Source: Actinomycetota bacterium (GTDB lineage Bacteria; Actinomycetota; Geothermincolia; Geothermincolales; RBG-13-55-18). Taken from it: 47,281 nt of DNA. Both the position numbers and the translations under genes were made by a program. The notes beneath the pieces are model-generated. The model saw nothing but the letters and a program-made list of their open reading frames with translations, did no database searches and had not been told where the DNA came from. Position 1 is the stretch's first letter; each line of letters begins with the position of its first letter. The DNA lies in contig QZKE01000069.1 in the NCBI GenBank assembly GCA_003598015.1, forward strand, positions 1-47,281, in the 5' to 3' direction. Of this stretch, positions 1-7,044 are shown piece by piece.

Positions 1-1656
1 CTTACGGAAACCCTTCTCAGCGACGAAGCCTACCGCGACCTGGAGGAGGCGGTAGGAGCCGAGTACGCCTCCCGCGAGCCCGGCGTGCTGGACGGATACA
101 CCTGGCAACCCACCATCAACGACGACCCCGCCAAGTGGGTGAAGCGCCCCATCGCCGTGGTACTCCCCGGCTGCACCGAGGAGGTACAGGCGGTAGTGCG
201 CGCCTGCAACCGCCATGGCCTCAGGTTCAAGGCCTTCTCCACCGGGTGGGGCGTCTACTCCGGTCCCACCTACGACAATGTGGTCCAGGTGGACCTGCGC
301 CGCATGAACCGCATCCTGGAGATAGACGAGAAGAACATGTACGTCACCTTAGAGCCCTACGTCTGCGGCGCCCAGCTGCAGGCGGAGGCCATGAAACTGG
401 GCCTCAACAACCACATTATCGGGGCGGGGCCCGCCTGCTCGCCCCTGGCCAGCGCCACCTCGGGCTGGGGTGTGGGATGGGATAGTACGCTCATGAGCTA
501 CGGCCATCGCAACCTGCTGGGGGCGGAATGGGTTCTGCCGGACGGCGAGGTCCTCAGGGTTGGAGCACTGGACTCGGGGGGGGGCTGGTTTTTCCCCGAC
601 GGTCCGGGTCCCTCCCTGCGAGGGATCATGCGCGGTTCCACCGGAGCCCTGTCAGGCCTGGGTATATTTACCAAGATAAGCCTCAAGCTCTATAGCTGGC
701 CGGGCCCCGCGCAGATGGAGACGGAGGGAGTAATGCTGGACTGCCAGACCGTGCCACCCGAAAACATGCGGTTCCATCTCTGTTTCTTCCCTGACCGCGC
801 CAACCTGATCGAGGCCGTCTACAAGATGGGCGAGGCGGAGATCGCCTATATCTTCACCCGCACGGCCGTCGGCGCCTACATCAACACCTTCGCCCCCCAC
901 CTGCTTCAGAGGATCGCCAAGACCGGGCCCCTCAGGGATGTCCTGAGCAAGACGGTCAAGTGGGGCTGCACCATAGTGATGGTGGGAAACTCCGAGGATG
1001 AGATCGCTTTCCAGGAGGGGGTCATCAAGGAGATCATCGCGGAGTATGGGGGGCTTTCCATGGAGGCAACGCAGGCTCCCGCCATCGGACCCATGATGGT
1101 CATGAACTTCCTCAGGGTCAGCGCCATCCCCATGGTCTTCCGGGCCGGGGGGCTGTTCAGCACCGCCCTGGCCAGGAACGAAGCCTGGGACACCCAGATG
1201 GACTGGGCCGATAAGGGTGAAAAGATCAAGCAACCATGGATCGACGACGGCGGCATCATCGACGACCTGGCGGATAACCCCTTCATGGTCCTGTACGAGA
1301 ACAACTGCTGGGGCCATTGCGAGGAGATCTTCCAGTACAACGCCCGCGACCCCAAGCAACTCGCGTCGCTGGAGCCCCTTTTCGTCGAGTTCTCCGTAGC
1401 CTCAATGGAGATGTGCCAGGAGCCGCTCTCGTCTTGCGATTCGCGTCTGCGCGAGATCATCAGCCCCATGATGGGGCACTACAACGACTGGCAGAAAAAG
1501 ATCTCCGCCAATCTGGACGCCAACCGCACCGCCGACACCGGCATGTACTGCGACGAGGTGGATTTCGACTTCTCCAGGGTGGACCCGGAGGTCAGGGCGA
1601 AGCTGGACCGGCTGGCGGCCGGTTTCACCTGGACCACCGAGGGCCCGCCGGCTTAA
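1..1656 (+). CDS. FAD-binding oxidoreductase, VAO/GlcD type (5' end outside window)
   Basis: This is a flavoprotein dehydrogenase or oxidase of the FAD_binding_4 (VAO/PCMH) family; the substrate is unknown. The frame is open from base 1. The upstream residues LLSDEAYRDLEEAVG align with the N-terminus of the paralogue at 44256-45923, so the true start lies just left of the window and the GTG at 85 is internal. The FAD-domain core is visible: AVVLPGCTEEVQAVVR, then VQVDLRRMNRILEID, then HIIGAGPACSPLASAT and LGAEWVLPDGEVLRVG. A substrate-cap domain fills the C-terminal half. It lies 200 nt ahead of a FixC-like protein and a ferredoxin on the same strand, which suggests electrons leave through them; that is inference. 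A strong hairpin just after the stop may partly separate transcription. Confidence 0.85.
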   Translation, partial: LTETLLSDEAYRDLEEAVGAEYASREPGVLDGYTWQPTINDDPAKWVKRPIAVVLPGCTEEVQAVVRACNRHGLRFKAFSTGWGVYSGPTYDNVVQVDLRRMNRILEIDEKNMYVTLEPYVCGAQLQAEAMKLGLNNHIIGAGPACSPLASATSGWGVGWDSTLMSYGHRNLLGAEWVLPDGEVLRVGALDSGGGWFFPDGPGPSLRGIMRGSTGALSGLGIFTKISLKLYSWPGPAQMETEGVMLDCQTVPPENMRFHLCFFPDRANLIEAVYKMGEAEIAYIFTRTAVGAYINTFAPHLLQRIAKTGPLRDVLSKTVKWGCTIVMVGNSEDEIAFQEGVIKEIIAEYGGLSMEATQAPAIGPMMVMNFLRVSAIPMVFRAGGLFSTALARNEAWDTQMDWADKGEKIKQPWIDDGGIIDDLADNPFMVLYENNCWGHCEEIFQYNARDPKQLASLEPLFVEFSVASMEMCQEPLSSCDSRLREIISPMMGHYNDWQKKISANLDANRTADTGMYCDEVDFDFSRVDPEVRAKLDRLAAGFTWTTEGPPA

Positions 1657-1670
1657 ACGGTTGATACGCC

Positions 1671-1701
1671 GGAGCGGGGCGCTCCTGTGGCGCCCCGCTC
1701 C
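1671..1701 (+). terminator. Perfect 12-bp hairpin after the FAD oxidase
   Basis: Stem 1671-1682 pairs exactly with 1690-1701 around a 7-nt loop (TCCTGTG). It starts 15 nt after the stop codon. No T-run follows, so it is either a terminator without a U-tract or a stabiliser of the mRNA 3' end. The region from here to 1855 shows no gene. Confidence 0.55.
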
Positions 1702-1855
1702 AGGCTCAATATTCCTGAGAATGGGGGGTGATTCAGGGCTTCCAAACTGCCATTAGACGCGTGGGTAAGGCCCCTTCGACGCAGCAATTTCCGCCCACTA
1801 CGCAACACCAGTGCTCGATGCTCCGGGGGCATAGCAGGAAGGGGGTATTTAGGTT

Positions 1856-3340
1856 ATGGAGAAATGGGACGTGGTGGTCGTCGGCGGAGGCCCGGGGGGA
1901 TCTTACGCCGCCAGGACGGCCGCTGATGCTGGCCTGAAAACGGTCTTCTTCGAGCGGGGGCGCAAGCCGGGGGATAAGAACTCCTCCGGATGCGGCCTGG
2001 GCCAGCGGTGGTGGCGGGACTATCCCGAGATCATGGAAGATCTGCAGGACCTCCCCAGCGTGCGCAAGATAGAGATGGTGGTGATCAAGCTCGTCGACGA
2101 GCACGGCCGGCTGCGCTATACAAGCGGGACCACCGGGTCGGACCTCTGCGCCAACCGCTGGCCCCACGGCATGGACGGCATCAGCATCTACCGCAGGGAC
2201 CTCGATCCCTACCTGGCCAACCTGGCCACCTCGGCCGGGGCGGAACTCAGGACCTCGACCCTGGTGAACGACGTGATCATGGACAACGGCCAGGTGAAGG
2301 GGGTAAAGACGGAGTCCGGCGAGTCCATCCAGGCCGACGTGGTCATCGCTGCGGACGGGGCCATGTCCACCATGGCCAAGAAGTCCGGCCTGCGCAAGCG
2401 CTGGGGCGGCGGGTGCACCCTCGTACCCCAGCTCGACTTCTCCTGCAACGAGGAGAGGATGGACGACATCATCGGCAACGCCGAATGGTGCTGGTTCGGA
2501 TCGCTGTTCGCTACATACCAGGTGAATTTCCGCGACGGCATGCATATCGGCGCCGGCCAGTGGCTGCGCGACGATTGGTCCGAGAAACCACTTGATATGA
2601 TCAAGAAGCTGGTGAGCTATCCGGCCTTCCAGTCCACACTCAAGGTTCTGGAAGCAAAGCCGAGGGAGTACCAGGCCCACATGCTGCCCTGGCTGGAATA
2701 TCCGCCCAAGACCTACACCGGGGGCATGATGCTGATAGGAGACGCCGCCGGCTTCCCCTGCCCCCTGGAGGCGGAGGGCATCTGGCACGCCCTCACCTCG
2801 GGCAAGATCGCGGCGGAGACCGCCGCCTGGGCCATCTCCAAGGGGGACGCCTCGGAGAGGGCGCTCTCCGAATACGAGCGGCGCTGGAAGGCGAGCGAGC
2901 TGGGCAAGGAGTTCGAGTTCGGCAAGGAATGGTCGAGTATCTGGAGTGCCTCAGCTTTCGACCCTGCTGCCATGGAAAAGCAGCTCCAACTGCTGCTGGA
3001 GTTCTCCATGCTCCACCCCTTCTCCATCGTCTTCGACTGGGGAGACGCCCACATGGACTGCCTCAACCAGCACCTCGAGCACATCATGGACTTGGCGCCC
3101 GAGTTCGCCGATTTCGGCAAGCAATACGTCGCGCCCCTGGCACGGGGCATCTGGCCCAAGAACGTGAAGCGCATCCTGCTCAACGTGAAGCCCAAGATAC
3201 CTGGACTGCGCAGACTCTCGGACCAGAACTACTTCAAGGTCATCGCCAAGCTTTCCAAGGGGCTGGCCCCCTTCCTGGACCCCAATATCAAGCAGGATGC
3301 CGCCGTGCCCCGGGACGTATACGAGCGGGGGGTGAAATAA
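1856..3340 (+). CDS. FixC-like FAD-dependent oxidoreductase
   Basis: A 494-residue flavoprotein of the FixC / geranylgeranyl-reductase / ETF-quinone oxidoreductase group. The N-terminus carries the dinucleotide fold (VVVVGGGPGGSYAARTA, residues 6-22), and a second FAD motif, GGMMLIGDAAGFPCPLEAEG, lies near residue 285. In FixC-type proteins such flavins pass electrons between a ferredoxin or ETF and a quinone or lipid substrate. The ferredoxin gene starts 1 nt after this stop, the classic FixC-FixX layout, so the pair probably forms one electron-transfer module with the upstream FAD oxidase. A reductase acting on a hydrophobic substrate is the alternative. The start follows an AGGAAGGGGG-like ribosome site a little upstream. 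Confidence is high for the family and low for the partner. Confidence 0.82.
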   Translation: MEKWDVVVVGGGPGGSYAARTAADAGLKTVFFERGRKPGDKNSSGCGLGQRWWRDYPEIMEDLQDLPSVRKIEMVVIKLVDEHGRLRYTSGTTGSDLCANRWPHGMDGISIYRRDLDPYLANLATSAGAELRTSTLVNDVIMDNGQVKGVKTESGESIQADVVIAADGAMSTMAKKSGLRKRWGGGCTLVPQLDFSCNEERMDDIIGNAEWCWFGSLFATYQVNFRDGMHIGAGQWLRDDWSEKPLDMIKKLVSYPAFQSTLKVLEAKPREYQAHMLPWLEYPPKTYTGGMMLIGDAAGFPCPLEAEGIWHALTSGKIAAETAAWAISKGDASERALSEYERRWKASELGKEFEFGKEWSSIWSASAFDPAAMEKQLQLLLEFSMLHPFSIVFDWGDAHMDCLNQHLEHIMDLAPEFADFGKQYVAPLARGIWPKNVKRILLNVKPKIPGLRRLSDQNYFKVIAKLSKGLAPFLDPNIKQDAAVPRDVYERGVK

Positions 3341-3341
3341 A

Positions 3342-3626
3342 ATGGACGCCGAGAGCATCGATTTCTTCGAATTGGTCAAACGTGTCGACACGGACATGAT
3401 GGGTGACTTCATACAATACGACCGGGAGAAGTGCAACGGCTGCGGTCTATGCTCACTGGTCTGTTCCTTCAGCCTCTGGGCGGTGAAGCAGGGCAAGGCC
3501 AAGCTGGCCATGCATTACCAGGGACTTTGCCTGGAATGCGGCGCCTGCGAGGAAGTGTGCGAGCCGGGGGCCATCGAATTCTCCTACCCCAAGGGCGGCA
3601 CCGGCGTAATAATTGAGTACGGCTAG
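3342..3626 (+). CDS. 2[4Fe-4S] ferredoxin, FixX-like partner
   Basis: A 94-residue iron-sulfur protein. Two complete C-x2-C-x2-C-x3-C motifs are visible: CNGCGLCSLVC near residue 32 and CLECGACEEVC near residue 63, so it should bind two [4Fe-4S] clusters; classical FixX usually keeps one. The N-terminal 25 residues precede the first cluster and have no recognisable motif. It is 1 nt downstream of the FixC-like gene and must be co-translated with it. The likely role is to shuttle electrons from or to that flavoprotein. Confidence 0.85.
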   Translation: MDAESIDFFELVKRVDTDMMGDFIQYDREKCNGCGLCSLVCSFSLWAVKQGKAKLAMHYQGLCLECGACEEVCEPGAIEFSYPKGGTGVIIEYG

Positions 3627-3636
3627 GTTAAAGATA

Positions 3637-3856
3637 ACGTTTCGACAGCATGCATCGCGTAAGCGACAGCGCCGTCCGCGGCGCGGCGGTGCCTGTGCCT
3701 GGACGTTTCCGAACGTTCAGGCCTGGCACGCATACGTCTGACAACAGACGTCCGACAGCATGCATCGCGAAAGCGACAGTGCCGTCCGTGAGGACGGCGC
3801 GACGGTGCCTGTGCCTGGACGTTTCCGAACGTCCAGGCCTGGCACGCATACGTCCG
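3637..3856. repeat. Tandem duplicated element with three tetraloop hairpins per unit
   Basis: Two copies, about 3637-3740 and 3748-3856, lie in the gap before the mutase gene. Copy 1 holds stem TCGC/GCGA with loop GTAA (3655-3666), stem GCCG/CGGC with loop TCCG (3671-3682), and the 10-bp stem 3698-3707/3712-3721 with loop TCCG. Copy 2 holds the same three: loop GAAA (3765-3776), a longer 7-bp stem with loop GTGA (3781-3798), and a perfect 10-bp stem with loop TCCG (3814-3837). A further 7-bp hairpin (3734-3751) joins the copies. All six loops are GNRA or UNCG types. This fits a structured RNA or a REP-like palindromic mobile repeat. Strand is not determined, though the loop types fit the plus-strand RNA. 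Confidence 0.75.
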
Positions 3857-3872
3857 TAAAAAGGAGAGGCCG

Positions 3873-5567
3873 ATGGAGCCGAAAGAAACCAGGGTCGACC
3901 GGCTGGCCGGTCACATGGTAAGAACGGAGACTCAATCGGGCATCGAGCTCGAGACCTCCTACGGCCCGGACGACATCGGCCACCTCTCCTACGAGGAGGA
4001 TATGGGCGACCCCGGCGCCTACCCGTTCCTGCGCGGCATCTACCCGGAGATGTACAGGAACCGTTTGTGGCTGAAATCGTTCATCGTCAGCTACGCGACC
4101 GCGGAGGAGACCAACCAGGCGTTCAGGGAATACATCGCCAACGGCATGACCGACCTGCGGCTGCTTTGCGACCTGCCCACTCAGTCCGGTATCGATCCCG
4201 ACCATCCCTCCGCCTGGAACAGCATGATGTGCGGAGGAGTCGCCACCTACGCGCTGCCGGTTTACGAGGAGATGCTCGCGGGCCTCCCGCTGGGAGAGGC
4301 GGTCTTTGAACTCGCCCACGCCGGCATGTCCAGCTTTATCTATTTCTACGGGCTGCTCGTGGCGATGATGGAAGGCAGGGGCATGGATATCCGGCGGCTG
4401 CGCGGCAACAGCATCAACGACCCCATAAGGTCGAAGCTGGTCTACGGCTGCCCCGATTTTCCAACCGATATCGACAGGCGCATCTGCCTGGATCACATAG
4501 AGTTCTCCGCCCGCAACACGCCCAGCTGGCGGCCCGTAGCCCCCAACGGGGTCGATCCGTGCCAGGGCGGCATGGACGCCGTAAGGGAGCTGGGCGGATG
4601 CCTGGCGGTGGCGACGGTGGTCATGGAGGACCTGCAGAAACGGGGGGTCGGCATCGACGAGTACGGGCCCATGGTCTTCTCCCTGGACGCCGAGTCCGAC
4701 TTCTTCGAGACCATCGCCAAGTTCCGCCTCGCCCGCAAGATGTGGGCCATGATCGCCAGGGAAAAGCTTGGCGCAAGGACCGAGCGGGCCATGCAGCTCA
4801 AGATCGGGATCCGCACCTCGGGGCTGTCCCTGACCCACCAGAAACCATTGAACAACGCCGCCCGCGTCACCCTCCAGATCCTGAGCTGCGTGCTGGGGGG
4901 CGTGAATTCCCTGGATGCTTCCTCCATAGACGAGGCCGTCGGCCTGCCTTCTCCCGAGGCGCGGCTGTTCAACCTGGACACCCAGCACATCATCACGCAC
5001 GAGGCGAATATCCCCCTGGTCGCCGATCCTCTCGGCGGCTCTTATTATCTCGAATGGCTGACCAGCAGGATGGAGAGCGACGTTAACGCATACCTCGACG
5101 AGATCGCCTCCCGGGGCGGCATCTACGCGTGCCTGGAATCGGGGTGGCTCAACCAGGTCATGGAGGCCTGCCGCCTGAAAGTGCAACGCGAGAAGGCGGA
5201 GGGCAAGAGGCTTATCGTCGGGGTCAACGCCTTCCGTTCGGAGGACGATAAAGAGGGTCCGATCAACGAGGCCATCAGGGACGTGGCCTACAAGCCGCCC
5301 TCGATCGCCATGCGCGAGGAGCGCGTGCGCGAGGTCACGCGCTACAAGGCGAGCCGCGACATGGAGCGCCTGAAAGCGTTGACGCTGGATCTGTTTCAAG
5401 CGACGAAGGAGGGCCGCAACGTGCAACGCGCGGTGATAGAGGCGGCCAAGGCCGGGCTGACGCTGGGAGAATGCGTCGGCGTCATCAGGCTGGGTTACGG
5501 GATCGAATACGATCCCTTCAACCAGGTCGGGACACCGGATTTCGTCCTCGCGGCAGTGGGGGCATGA
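3873..5567 (+). CDS. Divergent B12-dependent acyl-CoA mutase, catalytic subunit
   Basis: A 564-residue protein of the methylmalonyl-CoA mutase large-subunit family without its own cobalamin domain. Family landmarks remain: YPFLRGIYPEMY, the TAEETN segment, CDLPTQSGIDPDHP, TSGLSLTHQKPLNN and DPLGGSYYLE. Canonical active-site motifs are changed. The GTIQND loop reads GNSIND (178-183), the SGYH motif holding the catalytic His reads NGVD (225-228), and the Q of QTSG is R314. It therefore probably does not use methylmalonyl-CoA or isobutyryl-CoA in the usual way. The cobalamin subunit follows after 7 nt. A good ribosome site (AAGGAG, 3861-3866) sets the start just after the tandem hairpin element. 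Substrate unknown. Confidence 0.8.
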   Translation: MEPKETRVDRLAGHMVRTETQSGIELETSYGPDDIGHLSYEEDMGDPGAYPFLRGIYPEMYRNRLWLKSFIVSYATAEETNQAFREYIANGMTDLRLLCDLPTQSGIDPDHPSAWNSMMCGGVATYALPVYEEMLAGLPLGEAVFELAHAGMSSFIYFYGLLVAMMEGRGMDIRRLRGNSINDPIRSKLVYGCPDFPTDIDRRICLDHIEFSARNTPSWRPVAPNGVDPCQGGMDAVRELGGCLAVATVVMEDLQKRGVGIDEYGPMVFSLDAESDFFETIAKFRLARKMWAMIAREKLGARTERAMQLKIGIRTSGLSLTHQKPLNNAARVTLQILSCVLGGVNSLDASSIDEAVGLPSPEARLFNLDTQHIITHEANIPLVADPLGGSYYLEWLTSRMESDVNAYLDEIASRGGIYACLESGWLNQVMEACRLKVQREKAEGKRLIVGVNAFRSEDDKEGPINEAIRDVAYKPPSIAMREERVREVTRYKASRDMERLKALTLDLFQATKEGRNVQRAVIEAAKAGLTLGECVGVIRLGYGIEYDPFNQVGTPDFVLAAVGA

Positions 5568-5574
5568 AGAGCCC

Positions 5575-5976
5575 ATGAAGCGGATGCGCAAGACGAGGGT
5601 ATTGATGGCCAAGGTGGGATGTGACATCCACGAGAGGGGAGCCCTTACGCTCGTGACCTCTCTACGGGACACCGGTATGGAGGTCATCTACACCGGCCGT
5701 TATCAGACGCCGGAGGCGGTCGCCCACATAGCGCTTACGGAAGACGTGGACGTGATCGCCCTGAGCGATCACACCGGCAGTCTCCCGATCATCGCGCAAG
5801 ATGTCCTCAACGAATTGGGGAAACTCGATGCCGCATACATCCCCATCATCGCCGGCGGCCTTCTGACGCCCGACGACGTGAGGGCCCTCGAGGACATGGG
5901 CGTGACGGGAAATTTCGGCCCGGGTACCCCGATGGATGTCATCATCGCTCACATCAATACACTGGTGGAGCCATAA
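5575..5976 (+). CDS. Cobalamin-binding subunit of the split mutase
   Basis: A 133-residue B12-binding domain of the mutase small-subunit type. The base-off motif D-x-H-x2-G is intact (D17, H19, G22 in KVGCDIHERGA), as are the following helix, a TPEAV segment and AGGLLTPDD near the end. It should carry adenosylcobalamin for the catalytic subunit encoded 7 nt upstream, as in archaeal-type methylmalonyl-CoA, isobutyryl-CoA and 2-hydroxyisobutyryl-CoA mutases. An intact cofactor site beside a catalytic subunit with altered active-site residues argues for a working enzyme with a changed substrate rather than decay. Confidence 0.88.
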   Translation: MKRMRKTRVLMAKVGCDIHERGALTLVTSLRDTGMEVIYTGRYQTPEAVAHIALTEDVDVIALSDHTGSLPIIAQDVLNELGKLDAAYIPIIAGGLLTPDDVRALEDMGVTGNFGPGTPMDVIIAHINTLVEP

Positions 5977-6016
5977 CCGCCCATCCATAAACCAGGCCTG
6001 GAAAAAGGAGGTCGTC

Positions 6017-6979
6017 GTGGCCGGCGAACAGCCGAAGATAGACGTGCACCATCACATAGTACCACCACGATATGCATCCGCCCTGGCGGATATGGGTATC
6101 ACCAGCGTAGGAGGGCGGCCTCTGCCCCGGTGGGACCTGGAAGCCAACCTCGCTTTCATGGACAGGCATGGCATCGAGACCGCCATCCTTTCCGTTTCCG
6201 CCCCCGGTGTATTCTTCGGGGACCGCGGCATGGCGAGGGAACTGGCGCGCTGCTGCAACGAATACCTGGCGGAGCTGGTGGGCGCATATCCGCGGTGTTT
6301 CGGTGCTTTCGCGACCCTGCCCCTGCCGGACGTCGAAGCCGCCCTGGATGAACTCGCCTACGCCCTCGATACGCTGGGGCTCGACGGCGTGGGCCTGCTC
6401 AGCAGCGTGGACCGGCGTTATATGGGCGATCCAGCCTTCGACGCCCTCTTCGACGAACTCGGCCGGCGCGGCGCGGTCGCGTTCATGCACCCGCACACAC
6501 CGGACGAGAACGAGGTGCCCGGACTCGACCTCCCCACCTCCCTTATGGAGTTCGTTTACGAGACCACGCGTGCCGTCTCCAAGCTCCTCTTCAGCGGCAC
6601 CTTGGAGCGCTGCCCGGACATCAGACTCATCCTCCCCCACGCCGGGGGTACCGTCCCGTTCGTCGCGCTCAGGCTCTGCCTGGGTCAGTTCTGGCCCGGC
6701 CTGCAGGAACACGTCCCGCAAGGGGTGATCGCCTACCTGCAGAGGCTCTATTACGACACTGCCCTTTCGGGCGCGCCCTTTGCCCTGCGCTCGCTGCAGG
6801 AGTTGGTGGACGATTCCCATATCCTCTTCGCCAGCGACTACCCCTTCGCCCCCGAGCTGGCGACCGTGGCCACCATAGGGGGCTTGAACGGCTACGACGG
6901 CTTCGACGAGACGGCGCTCGAGTCGGTATTTTACGAAAACGCGCTGGCGCTCTTCCCTCGCCTGCGGGCGAAGCCATAG
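6017..6979 (+). CDS. Amidohydrolase-2 family protein (ACMSD-like)
   Basis: A 320-residue metal-dependent hydrolase or decarboxylase of the ACMSD / gamma-resorcylate decarboxylase group (TIM barrel). It shows the HxH metal motif (DVHHHIVPP, H11 and H13), FMHPHTPDE, LPHAGGTVPF, and a late Asp in FASDYPFAPE, all expected of the family. The start is the GTG at 6017, preceded by AAAGGAGG at 6004-6011; the open frame extends to 5936, but those extra residues overlap the previous gene and lack a ribosome site. Family members decarboxylate or hydrolyse small carboxylated substrates. Placed between a B12 mutase and an AOR-family enzyme, it probably belongs to the same pathway; the substrate cannot be read from sequence. 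Confidence 0.82.
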   Translation: MAGEQPKIDVHHHIVPPRYASALADMGITSVGGRPLPRWDLEANLAFMDRHGIETAILSVSAPGVFFGDRGMARELARCCNEYLAELVGAYPRCFGAFATLPLPDVEAALDELAYALDTLGLDGVGLLSSVDRRYMGDPAFDALFDELGRRGAVAFMHPHTPDENEVPGLDLPTSLMEFVYETTRAVSKLLFSGTLERCPDIRLILPHAGGTVPFVALRLCLGQFWPGLQEHVPQGVIAYLQRLYYDTALSGAPFALRSLQELVDDSHILFASDYPFAPELATVATIGGLNGYDGFDETALESVFYENALALFPRLRAKP

Positions 6980-7044
6980 AGCCCGTTTGACCGCTTTTCC
7001 GGGACGCCGGGGGAAGATGGCCGGATGGTGAATGGAGGACTGCG

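Noticed and set aside
3643..3856. CRISPR array reading of the 110-nt duplication
   Set aside because: There are only two long, internally structured copies, with no short repeat-spacer pattern and no cas genes.
3717..5687. Long 656-residue minus-strand open frame opposite the mutase
   Set aside because: It is antisense to a well-recognised gene, has no ribosome site or family motif, and arises from third-position GC bias.
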